Below are positions 48,108 through 56,937 of a DNA stretch of 64,000 nucleotides, piece by piece (the first letter of the stretch is position 1; the number at the start of each line of letters is the position of its first letter). The notes beneath the pieces are model-generated. The model saw nothing but the letters and a program-made list of their open reading frames with translations. It was not told the DNA's origin and searched no databases. The position numbers and the translations under genes are program-made. Origin of the DNA: Syntrophobacteraceae bacterium (GTDB taxonomy: Bacteria > Desulfobacterota > Syntrophobacteria > Syntrophobacterales > Syntrophobacteraceae); NCBI GenBank assembly GCA_031292195.1, contig JARLHP010000026.1:17198-81197 (forward strand), read 5' to 3'.

Positions 48108-51100
48108 ATGAATTATGATGTTGGAGTTGACGTAGGCTCTGTCAGCATCAACTGCATTATTTTGGACGAAAATCAAAGAATCGTCCTGGAAACTCCCTAT
48201 TTGAGACATTTTGGGCTGGTCTACAAAGAAACACACACCCTTTTGGACAATATCATACGAAAGATCGGCTCAGAATACTCAGGCACGATCAGATCGGTCA
48301 GTTTTACCGGTGTTCACGGTGAACCTCTGGCGGAAAAACTGGGCGCGCCTTATGAAGTCGAGACCATCGCACAGGTGGAGGGGGCCATACACGTCGCGCC
48401 GGGGGTAGGTTCCATCATTACAATGGGGGGCCAGGACGCGGCGATTTTCCAGTTGGCTCACAACAGCGGCCAGTGGCGGCTGGAGTCTTTCAACATAAAT
48501 GGTCCATGCGCTTCGGGAACGGGTTCCTTCATTGACCAGCAGGCCGAGAGGCTGGCTCAGTCGATCTACGGGGCCGATTTTTCGATGGGCCAGGATAAGC
48601 TTCAGCAGACGCTGGAAGACTTTATCGAACTGGGTCTAAAGAGCACCTACCCCGCGCCGGTGGCGTGCCGCTGCACGGTTTTCACCAAGTCGGACATGAT
48701 CCACCTGCAGAATAAGGGCGAGAGTCTTTCCAACATCATCGCCGGACTCCACTTCGGCAACGCCGCCAATTATGTGAGCACCATCGTAGGCAACCGGGAA
48801 CTGCTGGACCCGATTATTTTCGTCGGGGGCATGGCTTCCAACCGGCTCCAGGTGAAGGCTTTCCAGCACTATTTTCCCTCTTTGAGCGTCCCCGCCCATC
48901 ACACCTCGATAGGGGCCCTGGGGGTGGCTGTCCAGGCCTCCAAGCAAAAGTGGCGAAACCAGATCGATCTTTCCGGTCTTTTACACGCAGAAACTCAGTC
49001 GGTTGACAGTTTTCCGAGGGCCGAGCGGCTGGAGCTTTCGCTGAGCCGCTTCGACACGGGAAAAGGGTCTTCGCCCTGGGCATGGAAAAAGGGAAAACCG
49101 GTGGAAGCCTACCTCGGTGTGGATATAGGCTCCACCTCCACCAAATACGCGCTGATAAGCGAAAAGGCCCAGATCCTTCACAAATGCTACGTGCCCACGC
49201 GGGGAAAACCGATCGAGGTGACCCAGCAGCTTCTGCGCTCCCTGCAGGAAGAAGTGGGGGGCAAAGTGAAGCTGATGGCGATCGCCACGACGGGGTCGGG
49301 CCGTAATGTGGTGGGCGATTTTCTGAGTTCCGACCTGGTAATCGACGAGATTACGGCGCACGCCCGGGGCGCGGTCCAAACCGATCCCGAAGTGGACACC
49401 ATATTGGAAATCGGCGGCCAGGACTCCAAGTATATCATGATCGAAAACACCCATCCGTTTGATTTTGCCATGAACAAAGTGTGCGCCGCAGGCACGGGCA
49501 GTTTTCTGCACGAACTGGCCAACAAGATGAAGATCAATATAGTCGGGGAATTCCAGGATATAGCGCTTAGCTCGAAGATCCCGATTCATCTGGCGGAGCG
49601 GTGCACGGTATTCATGGAATCAGACCTGGCAAGCTATCTGCAAAAAGGCGGTGAGCGGCAGGACCTGATAGCCGGGCTTTGCTATGCGATAGTCTACAAT
49701 TACCTCAACCGGGTGGTGGAAAAGAGGCGCATTGGCAAGCGCGTCATGTTTCTGGGCGGACCTTCGCTGAACAAAGGAATCGTTGCGGCGTTCGAAAAGG
49801 TGCTCAACCGCGAAGTGCTGGTGCCCGAGCACCGCGAGGTCATGGGGGCGTTCGGGGCGGCCCTGTCCGTCATGGAGCTTTTCAAAAAGGAAGGAATGGA
49901 ATACCGCCGGCGCGATCTCGACCAGCTAGCCGGCATGGCGGTGAACTTTACCGAGAGCATCTGCCATGTGGACAAAAAGTGTCACAACGAATGCAAGCTG
50001 AAAGTCTATAGCTTCGGCGAGCGCAAAAGCGTATGGGGGGGAGACTGCGGCCGTTATGAGACCCGGGCCGAAGGGGGCCGGGAGGTCGATTATTTTGCGG
50101 TGAGGCAGGAGCTTTTCGAAAAGGCCCTGTCGGAAGCCGGAAACCTGCTCACGGAGGCCGAAGCAAGGCGCCAGCCAAAACCGGTTATCGGCATTCCGCT
50201 TGCCTTGCACTCCCTGGAGTGGGGGATCTTTTGGGCCCACCTCTTCTCCGATTTGGGGTTTCCGGTGCTGCTGAGCCCCAGGACCACCAACAAGCTGGCC
50301 TTCCTGGGCGTGGAAAACGTGGTCTCCGAGGTCTGTTTTCCGGTCAAGGTGTTCCACGGGCATGTGCGCTACCTTATGGACCGGGCCGAATACCTCTTTT
50401 TGCCCAATGTGGTGAACGGACCCGTGCCGCAGCGGGAGGAAATCGGATATTTCTGCCCGCTCGTTCAGAGTTCCCAATTCATGAGCAGGTCGGCTCTGAA
50501 CATCCCGGACGGCAGGATCATCCGGCCTTCGCTCTATTTGAAGGAAGGTCCGCAAAACCAGGTCTTCGCCTTTGAAAAGGCCTTTCCCAAAGCGCTAAGA
50601 CCCAAAAGGGCCGAGCTGGAACGGGCCCTTGTGAAGGCGAGCTGCAGGCAGGAGCAATTTCGCCGGGATCTTGTGGCGGTCGGTAGAAGGATCATAGAAA
50701 AAATCGACCCGGCCGAACCGGTTTGGATAGTCACGGGACGTCCTTACAACCTCTATGACGATCGTTTGAACCTGCAGCTGGGAAAGCAGCTGGCAAAGCT
50801 GGGCATAAAGGCCCTGCCGATGGATTTGGTCGATTCGGATGCCGAGGACATGAGCGATTTCAAGCGCATGTTCTGGGGGCTGGGCGCCAGAATCATCCGC
50901 ACGGCCAAAATGATCCTGCGCACCCCCAACTGGTATGGGGTACATCTGACCAATTTCAGTTGCGGGGCCGATTCCTTCATCGAGCATTTTTATCGTCACC
51001 TGCTGGCCGACAAGCCCTCGCTGATACTTGAACTCGACGAGCACAGCGCCGTGGCCGGTCTTCTGACCCGGGTGGAAGCCTACCGCAACGTGGTAAGAAA

Positions 51101-51170
51101 TCTCCAGGAAAAGCGGCTGTCCAGAAAACTCGACCCGGTGGAAGGCAACCCGCTGGAGGAGGCCGGATAG
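48108..51170 (+). CDS. Large acyl-CoA dehydratase activase (BcrAD/HgdC-type, two ASKHA domains + DUF2229-like region)
   Basis: Two actin-fold copies: VGVDVGSVSINCIILD and LGVDIGSTSTKYALIS; CASGTGSFIDQQAERL and CAAGTGSFLHELANKM. Confidence 0.9.
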   Translation: MNYDVGVDVGSVSINCIILDENQRIVLETPYLRHFGLVYKETHTLLDNIIRKIGSEYSGTIRSVSFTGVHGEPLAEKLGAPYEVETIAQVEGAIHVAPGVGSIITMGGQDAAIFQLAHNSGQWRLESFNINGPCASGTGSFIDQQAERLAQSIYGADFSMGQDKLQQTLEDFIELGLKSTYPAPVACRCTVFTKSDMIHLQNKGESLSNIIAGLHFGNAANYVSTIVGNRELLDPIIFVGGMASNRLQVKAFQHYFPSLSVPAHHTSIGALGVAVQASKQKWRNQIDLSGLLHAETQSVDSFPRAERLELSLSRFDTGKGSSPWAWKKGKPVEAYLGVDIGSTSTKYALISEKAQILHKCYVPTRGKPIEVTQQLLRSLQEEVGGKVKLMAIATTGSGRNVVGDFLSSDLVIDEITAHARGAVQTDPEVDTILEIGGQDSKYIMIENTHPFDFAMNKVCAAGTGSFLHELANKMKINIVGEFQDIALSSKIPIHLAERCTVFMESDLASYLQKGGERQDLIAGLCYAIVYNYLNRVVEKRRIGKRVMFLGGPSLNKGIVAAFEKVLNREVLVPEHREVMGAFGAALSVMELFKKEGMEYRRRDLDQLAGMAVNFTESICHVDKKCHNECKLKVYSFGERKSVWGGDCGRYETRAEGGREVDYFAVRQELFEKALSEAGNLLTEAEARRQPKPVIGIPLALHSLEWGIFWAHLFSDLGFPVLLSPRTTNKLAFLGVENVVSEVCFPVKVFHGHVRYLMDRAEYLFLPNVVNGPVPQREEIGYFCPLVQSSQFMSRSALNIPDGRIIRPSLYLKEGPQNQVFAFEKAFPKALRPKRAELERALVKASCRQEQFRRDLVAVGRRIIEKIDPAEPVWIVTGRPYNLYDDRLNLQLGKQLAKLGIKALPMDLVDSDAEDMSDFKRMFWGLGARIIRTAKMILRTPNWYGVHLTNFSCGADSFIEHFYRHLLADKPSLILELDEHSAVAGLLTRVEAYRNVVRNLQEKRLSRKLDPVEGNPLEEAG

Positions 51171-51177
51171 GGCTTGT

Positions 51178-51960
51178 TTCACGCGAAGGTGCGAAGGGGC
51201 GAGGACTGAAGACGCGAAGAACCGAGGGGGAGAAGGGACGGGACGAATTTTGATCTCCCCTGTGGATTGGCTGGGTATGGAGGCTGAGGGGATCGTCGGA
51301 GGTTGGACAGGGCTTGTTTCACGCGAAGACGCGAAGACGCGAAGACGCGAAGGATCAGGCGCAGGGGCATTCTGTTTCAACGGAAATTTATTGTAAGCGC
51401 GCCAGGTTAAGATTCATTCCTGCCGCCTATTCCGCCGACGGCCTGTCATTTTGACCGGCCGTCGTCTCCCGGCCGGTCAAAAAAGAAAGAACTCTCTGTG
51501 CCTCTGTGTCTCCGTGGTGGATTTTCCTGTTTTTACCGTGGGGTCGGGCTTATGGAGATTGAGGAAATCGCCAGGTTGGTGGTAGACTGCGGGTTCAATA
51601 TACATAAACAACTGGGGCCGGGTCTGCTGGAGACAGTCTACGAAGCGGTTATGGCAAAGTTGCTGGCCGACTCCGGTTTTCGCGTGGAACGGCAAAAGCA
51701 GGTACCGATCGTCTTCGGCGGGCTTCAATTCGAGGAAGGATTTCGGGCCGATCTATTGATTGAAGGGAGAGTTCTGGTCGAGATAAAGTCCCTGGAGAAT
51801 CTTGCTCCAGTGCACGGCAAGCAGGTGCTTACTTAGCTGAGACTTCTCAACCTGCCTCTTGGACTGCTCATGAACTTCGGCGCCGCTATGTTTAAAAGCG
51901 GCATCAAGCGCATAGTCAACAATCATTGCGACTTCGCGGCTTCGCGTCTTCGCGTGCACC
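51178..51960. mobile_element. Candidate element: GCGAAGAC-type microrepeat - inverted family A repeat - GxxExxY gene - inverted GCGAAG-type end
   Basis: CGCGAAGACGCGAAGACGCGAAGACGCGAAGG (51325-51356) versus CTTCGCGGCTTCGCGTCTTCGCGTG (about 51931-51956) in opposite orientation; AGGGCTTGTTTCACGCGAAG duplicated near 51170 and 51310; lies between two normally adjacent gene types. Confidence 0.5.
51363..51535 (-). repeat. Repeat family A, copy 4 (inverted)
   Basis: GGGGCATTCTGTTTCAACGGAAATTTATTGTAAGCGCGCCAGGTTAAGA...GACCGGCCGTCGTCTCCCGGCCGGTCAAAAAAGAAAGAACTCTCTGTGCCTCTGTGTCTCCGTGGTGGATTTTCCTGTTTTT. Confidence 0.85.
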
Positions 51961-51970
51961 AGGGTCTGAT
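51552..51970 (+). pseudogene. GxxExxY-family protein gene with in-frame amber codon
   Basis: MEIEEIARLVVDCGFNIHKQLGPGLLETVYEAVMAKLL...FRADLLIEGRVLVEIKSLENLAPVHGKQVLT*LRLLNLPLGLLMNFGAAMFKSGIKRIVNN; TAG at 51834-51836 sits where the family has Tyr. Confidence 0.85.
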
Positions 51971-51991
51971 TTGAGGGGAAATGGAAAAGAA

Positions 51992-53374
51992 ATGACGGTT
52001 CCGGGAAAGCAGCATTTCGGGCGGTTCTACGATCAGGTCAAACAGTTCGATGTTACGGGCAAGACCCTTCTCATTCCAGACATGGCCCCCTTTGCCTCCC
52101 GGCTGCTGGCTTCCTCCTTCCACGCCGTTGGCGTGAACGCCCTGATCATGGAGACTTATAAAGGTCTTTCCCTGGGAAAGGAATTTACCTCGGGAAAGGA
52201 ATGTTTTCCCTGCCAGGTGACCCTTGGAGATATTCTCTATTTTTTGCGCCAGGAAAAAGAAAGGCTGGGGACCGCTTTTGCGCCGGACCAGTACGTATAC
52301 TTTCTGCCCGAAGCGGACGGTCCCTGCCGTTTTGGCATGTACAACAAGATGCAGCGCCTCGTGCTGGACAGGTTCGAGGAATTTCGGGATGTGCCGATAA
52401 CCTATGTTTCGACCAGAAATTCCTATTCGACGGTGGACATCATGCCGGCGGAGGCGGCCTCCATTTTCAGAAGACTGTGCTATGTGACCATAATTATAGC
52501 TGATATACTCGACCGCATAGCATGGCGGGTGCGACCCTACGAACTTCGTCCCGGCTTGACCGATTCCTTCATGGAAAAGGCGCTCGAGGCGTTGGTCGAG
52601 GAAGTCGAGCTCAAGGGCGCTTCCCTGGAGCTCAAAGGTCTATTCGATATTGTCGAAGATGCGGCCTCCACGGCCAAAACATTTATCGACACCCGGCAGC
52701 CCAGGCGTCCGTTGATCGGGATCGTCGGGGAGATTTATGTTCGCACTCATCCGGATTCGAACCAACACATCGTGCGGGTGTTGGAGCGGTTCGGGGGGGA
52801 AGTCGTGGTGGCCTCGATCGGCGAGTGGATAAACTACATAACTTATGATATGGCCAGGGATCAGAAGCGGCGTGTGAAGCTGGCCCTGCTGAAAAAGGAT
52901 GTCGGGCTGCTGAGGGGCGCCCTTAACGACCTGATTCCCACCCAGATCGAAAAATATTATCAAATGGCACGCCAGAGACAGATTTACAATCGCGCGCTGA
53001 AACACTTGGACATTCAAAGAGATCATGCCATATCGATGCTGGAAAAGCGGCTGGACAAGGATCGGCTCTACAGCTTCGATATCGGCACCGAATCGGCTCT
53101 GAGCATCGGGGCTGCGCTCGAACATTTGCACGAAGGTTATAGCGGCATCGTCAACGTATACCCTTTCACCTGCATGCCCAGCGCAGTCTGCACCGCGGTT
53201 CTCAAGCCGCTTCTCAACAAAATGCGTATGCCCTACATCGATGCGCCTTACGATGGGGCCATTCAGCCCAACCGGGAGATCGCGCTACGCACGTTCCTGC
53301 ACCAGGCGAAGCAGCATCTGGAATCCGGCAACTCGGGCAACAGAAACGGCAAGGCAGCAAAATGTCATACTTAA
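51992..53374 (+). CDS. Acyl-CoA dehydratase activase-associated protein (COG3581-like)
   Basis: LLIPDMAPFASRLLASSFHAVGVNALIM...GKECFPCQVTLGDILYFL...FLPEADGPCRFGMYNKMQ...VYPFTCMPSAVC. Confidence 0.85.
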   Translation: MTVPGKQHFGRFYDQVKQFDVTGKTLLIPDMAPFASRLLASSFHAVGVNALIMETYKGLSLGKEFTSGKECFPCQVTLGDILYFLRQEKERLGTAFAPDQYVYFLPEADGPCRFGMYNKMQRLVLDRFEEFRDVPITYVSTRNSYSTVDIMPAEAASIFRRLCYVTIIIADILDRIAWRVRPYELRPGLTDSFMEKALEALVEEVELKGASLELKGLFDIVEDAASTAKTFIDTRQPRRPLIGIVGEIYVRTHPDSNQHIVRVLERFGGEVVVASIGEWINYITYDMARDQKRRVKLALLKKDVGLLRGALNDLIPTQIEKYYQMARQRQIYNRALKHLDIQRDHAISMLEKRLDKDRLYSFDIGTESALSIGAALEHLHEGYSGIVNVYPFTCMPSAVCTAVLKPLLNKMRMPYIDAPYDGAIQPNREIALRTFLHQAKQHLESGNSGNRNGKAAKCHT

Positions 53375-54843
53375 CCATGATCATAAACGCGGTCCATCCC
53401 GAGGAGTTCCGGATCGCGGTAGTAGAAGGCCATAATCTCGAACATTTTTTCATTGAAACCGCAACGCGGGGCAAAATTGTCGGAAGCATCTACAAAGGGA
53501 CCATAACTCACATTCAGTCCAGCCTCCAGGCCGCCTTTGTAAATTACGGGGTGGAGCGCAACGGATTTCTGCCCTCATCTGAAATCCACCCCGAGTACTA
53601 TGCCTCCGAGAGTTCCGATAATACCAGGATCCAGGACGTCGTTCATCCCGGGCAGGAAGTGCTGGTGCAGGTGGTAAAGGAGGAAGTGGGCTCCAAGGGG
53701 GCGCTTCTGACCACTTACGTCTCTCTTGCCGGCCGGGACATCGTGCTCATGCCGGGCCAGGACCAGCGCGGGGTCTCCCGAAAGATCGAAAACGGGGACA
53801 AGCGCGAGCGAATGAAGGAACTGGCCAGAAGCCTCAAGGTTCCCGAGGAGTTCGGGGTGATCCTGAGGACGGCTGCCGAAGACCGGACCAAGCGCGAAAT
53901 TAACATGGACCTGGACCACCTGGTGAAAATCTGGGGGGAAATAAAAAAAAGGGTGGAGGAGACCCCTGCCCCCGCGCTCATCTACAAGGAGCAGGATCTG
54001 GCCATCAGGATCATTCGCGACTACTTTCCGGCCGGAATCAAGAGCATCATTGTCGATGACAAGGATGTGTACCGACGGGTGAAAGAATTTCTGGGCATAA
54101 TAAGTCCGAGAAATCAAAAGACGGTCAGGCTCAACAAGGAAGAGGGTCCGATTTTCTCCAAATTCAATCTGGAGGATCAGGTAGCCCAGATCTTTCGCCG
54201 GAAGGTGCCTCTCAAATCGGGGGGATACCTGCTTTTGGACCCCACTGAAGCCCTGGTGTCCATCGATGTCAATTCGGGACGCACCAGTGCGGAAGGGGCG
54301 GTCGAGGAAATGGCCCTGAAGGTCAATCTCGAAGCGGCGGTGGAAATACCAAGGCAGCTCAGACTAAGAGATCTGGGAGGCCTGGTGGTCGTCGATTTCA
54401 TCGACATGCGCGAGCAGAGGCATGCGCGTGAAGTCGAGCGCCGCTTCAAAGAGGAGATCAAAAAAGACAAGGCGAAGATGACCGTGGGCCGCATTTCCAA
54501 GTTCGGCCTCCTGGAGTTGTCGCGCCAACATCTGGGACTGAACATTTTGCGCGGTTCCTACCAAGAATGCCAGGTCTGCCAGGGAAGCGGCCTGGTGCGC
54601 TCCACAGAAACGACCGCCCTTGATTACTACCGCAGGATCTGGACCACTCTGGTGCATAAAAGGCCGGCTGTTTTAAAAGCGGTGCTGCCGGCCGATGCCG
54701 CCGACTATCTTTTGAACCGCAAACGGGCCGAGATCGCCAACCTGGAGAACACGTACAAAGCTTGCATAATTATTGAGTCTTCTCCGACCGCCCTGTCGCA
54801 CGAAGGCTATATAGAAACAACGCCTCACGAACTGCAACCCTAG
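53362..54843 (+). CDS. rng: Ribonuclease E/G family
   Basis: GSIYKGTITHIQSSLQAAFVNYGVERNGFLPSSEI (S1); LGGLVVVDFIDMREQRHAREVE; LGLNILRGSYQECQVCQGSGLVRS. Confidence 0.92.
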   Translation: MSYLTMIINAVHPEEFRIAVVEGHNLEHFFIETATRGKIVGSIYKGTITHIQSSLQAAFVNYGVERNGFLPSSEIHPEYYASESSDNTRIQDVVHPGQEVLVQVVKEEVGSKGALLTTYVSLAGRDIVLMPGQDQRGVSRKIENGDKRERMKELARSLKVPEEFGVILRTAAEDRTKREINMDLDHLVKIWGEIKKRVEETPAPALIYKEQDLAIRIIRDYFPAGIKSIIVDDKDVYRRVKEFLGIISPRNQKTVRLNKEEGPIFSKFNLEDQVAQIFRRKVPLKSGGYLLLDPTEALVSIDVNSGRTSAEGAVEEMALKVNLEAAVEIPRQLRLRDLGGLVVVDFIDMREQRHAREVERRFKEEIKKDKAKMTVGRISKFGLLELSRQHLGLNILRGSYQECQVCQGSGLVRSTETTALDYYRRIWTTLVHKRPAVLKAVLPADAADYLLNRKRAEIANLENTYKACIIIESSPTALSHEGYIETTPHELQP

Positions 54844-54845
54844 GC

Positions 54846-54985
54846 GGCTGTCCGAGAATAGCAAATCGGGGGGTGTAGGGTTGAGGTGCAGGCTTTCAGC
54901 CGCGACAAGCCTGTCGCGGCTGGAAGCCGCTCCTACACAGCAATGCATCTCCTGGCAACGATTCTCGGACAGCCTCCTGGGCGGC
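54846..54985. repeat. REP/BIME-like element with outer inverted repeat
   Basis: GGCTGTCCGAGAAT...ATTCTCGGACAGCC outer arms; inner TTTCAGCCGCGACAAGCCTGTCGCGGCTGGAAGC hairpin; a related arm (TCGCGGCTGGAAGCCTGCACCTCAGCCCTACAC) at about 21038-21070. Confidence 0.8.
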
Positions 54986-55069
54986 GTTAGCCAGAGTGCG
55001 TGAGTGCGTGAGGGCCATGTGCGCGAAAGAGCGCCACCCACGCACTTACGCACAACGCTTCCTGTGGGG

Positions 55070-55648
55070 TCAATGCTCAGTCGTCGGTCTGCGCTCCCAC
55101 GCTTCCCGGTATTGTACGACCGACTGCTGCGCCACCGACTGCCCGCCCTCGATCTTAAGCTCGTCGGCAAGCTCGCTGGCCAGCACAAAGGGGATCACCT
55201 CGCTCAGCTCCACGACCAGTTGAGCGAAGTCCGTCATGTGGAGCCTGGCCATATCGGCGATATCATCTTCATTGACAGCCAGCATGGCCGTATGCAGCAT
55301 TCCGCAGCTTATGACGGCGTGGTTGAGTAATGTGTAATCGTCTCGAAGGCTTCTGGAGACCGGTTCATTTGTGCGAAACTTTTCATAAATGTATGCAACC
55401 GATCCCAGGAAGGATGTGGCGGTTTTTTTCAGCTTCGTCTCAAAACCGCTGTCAATACCTGTAAGATAGAGTTCGAGTTCAGCTACGTGCAACATGAGAG
55501 CTTTCCGGATTTTCTGGAGCATCTCGAGAGCACGATCATATTTTTTTACCCGTTCTTCTCTGGAGTGACGATCGATGCGCTGCAGGACACTTTGTTCGAC
55601 ACCGAGCGCATCCAAGAGATTATCTCGAATTATCATCAATTTAGTCAT
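55070..55648 (-). CDS. Hypothetical helical protein
   Basis: 193-codon ORF MTKLMIIRDNLLDALGVEQSVLQRIDRHSREERVKKYDRALEMLQK...; no recognised domain. Confidence 0.55.
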   Translation of the reverse strand: MTKLMIIRDNLLDALGVEQSVLQRIDRHSREERVKKYDRALEMLQKIRKALMLHVAELELYLTGIDSGFETKLKKTATSFLGSVAYIYEKFRTNEPVSRSLRDDYTLLNHAVISCGMLHTAMLAVNEDDIADMARLHMTDFAQLVVELSEVIPFVLASELADELKIEGGQSVAQQSVVQYREAWERRPTTEH

Positions 55649-56024
55649 GGCAGTCCTCCCTTGGCCGTATCCTCCCGGTTTTGGCATTGCTCTCCAAATA
55701 CCGGTTTCCTGCCTTGAAATGTAAGCCGCCTTTCGGCAAATGAAAACCCCTGGCTGCCGGTGGGGAGGCTGGATGGGACCAAAGGCATGAGGCACAGTAT
55801 TCAAGGCCTGAAAGGCCGGCCCGGCGCCAGGGGCGCCCGAAGGAAATGGTATCGGTCGTTTTTTATCCTCGAAGTGATATCTATCTTTCCGCGCAAAAAT
55901 AATTATGTTAGTTATGAAAGATTGCAGGGGGAATTGGCGCAGGGTGGGTCTGTTCGTAAATCAGGTTAGCTCATCATATAATGAGTGCGGAGTCAGCGGT
56001 CAAAACGAAAGGAGATTTGTCTAA

Positions 56025-56348
56025 ATGATACACTTGTCGGAAAAGGCAGAGGACGTCTTGAAAGACTATTTCAAGGAAAAGGAAGTCACCCCGATCCGGA
56101 TTTTTCTCCAGACCGGTGGGTGAGCCGGGCCGTCCCTGGCAATGGTTCTGGATGAACCAAAAGGAACGGATGATGTGTTTAAGATCAACGGTTTTACCAT
56201 GATGGTCGACAAGGATCTTCACGAAAAGACAAAGGACATAACCGTAGATTATGTCTCCTACGGCATGGGTTCGGGCTTCCGAGTGGCGTCCGAAATTCCG
56301 GTGGCCGGAGGTGGTGGAGGCGGATGTGGCTCCTCGTGTAGCTGCTGA
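56025..56348 (+). CDS. HesB/IscA-like protein with in-frame UGA (candidate selenoprotein)
   Basis: MIHLSEKAEDVLKDYFKEKEVTPIRIFLQTGG(UGA)AGPSLAMVLDEPKGTDDVFKINGFTMMVDKDLHEKTKDITVDYVSYGMGSGFRVASEIPVAGGGGGGCGSSCSC; TGA 56121-56123; RBS AAAGGAG upstream. Confidence 0.88.
56144..56158 (+). promoter_or_regulatory. Candidate bacterial SECIS hairpin
   Basis: GGTTC-TGGAT-GAACC, stem 5 / loop 5 with G in loop, starting 21 nt 3' of the UGA. Confidence 0.6.
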
Positions 56349-56394
56349 CAGTCCAACCTACATGGTACAGGTCCTTTTTTAGCATCCCGCATCA

Positions 56395-56423
56395 GGGCCC
56401 TCCCGATTCGTCGGGGAGGGCCC
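56395..56423 (+). repeat. Strong hairpin between the HesB-like gene and lspA (possible terminator or attenuator)
   Basis: GGGCCCTCCCGATTCGTCGGGGAGGGCCC; not followed by a T-run. Confidence 0.6.
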
Positions 56424-56439
56424 GATCCATAGAATTCCA

Positions 56440-56925
56440 ATGGCCGATTCGAAAATACGAAAAACAATGCTGTTTGTCATTCCGATTGGCATTCTGGTCA
56501 TCTCAGACCAGTTGACCAAGTACCTGATCGCCCGCTCGATCCCGGCGAACACCGGGTTTGCGGTCGTTCCCGGTTTTTTCAACGTGGTCTATGTCCACAA
56601 TCCGGGAGGGGCTTTCAGTCTTTTCGCCAGCGCGGGACATCCCTGGGCGGTATATGCTCTGGCGGGGATCAGCATAGCGGTGGTGGCGGCGATAGCCTAT
56701 GCCTTCGGCAAGACCCGCAAAGGAGACAACTGGACCAGGATCGCATATGTCTGCGTTGCGGGCGGTGCGGTGGGGAACCTCGTCGACCGCATCAGGTTCG
56801 GAGAAGTAACCGATTTTTTGGATTTCCACGCCGGAAATCTGCACTGGCCCGCTTTCAACGTGGCGGATATGGCCATTTCCACCGGCGCGGTAATGTTGCT
56901 TATCTCCCTGATGCGGGGTAAGTGA
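56440..56925 (+). CDS. lspA: Lipoprotein signal peptidase
   Basis: ISDQLTKYLIARSIP; VYVHNPGGAFSLFA; GGAVGNLVDRIRFGEVTDFLDFH; FNVADMAISTGAVML. Confidence 0.95.
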   Translation: MADSKIRKTMLFVIPIGILVISDQLTKYLIARSIPANTGFAVVPGFFNVVYVHNPGGAFSLFASAGHPWAVYALAGISIAVVAAIAYAFGKTRKGDNWTRIAYVCVAGGAVGNLVDRIRFGEVTDFLDFHAGNLHWPAFNVADMAISTGAVMLLISLMRGK

Positions 56926-56937
56926 ATCAAACCCGCG

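Noticed and set aside
51834-51836. Pyrrolysine recoding of the GxxExxY amber codon
   Set aside because: No Pyl machinery visible in the window; simple nonsense mutation is the parsimonious reading.
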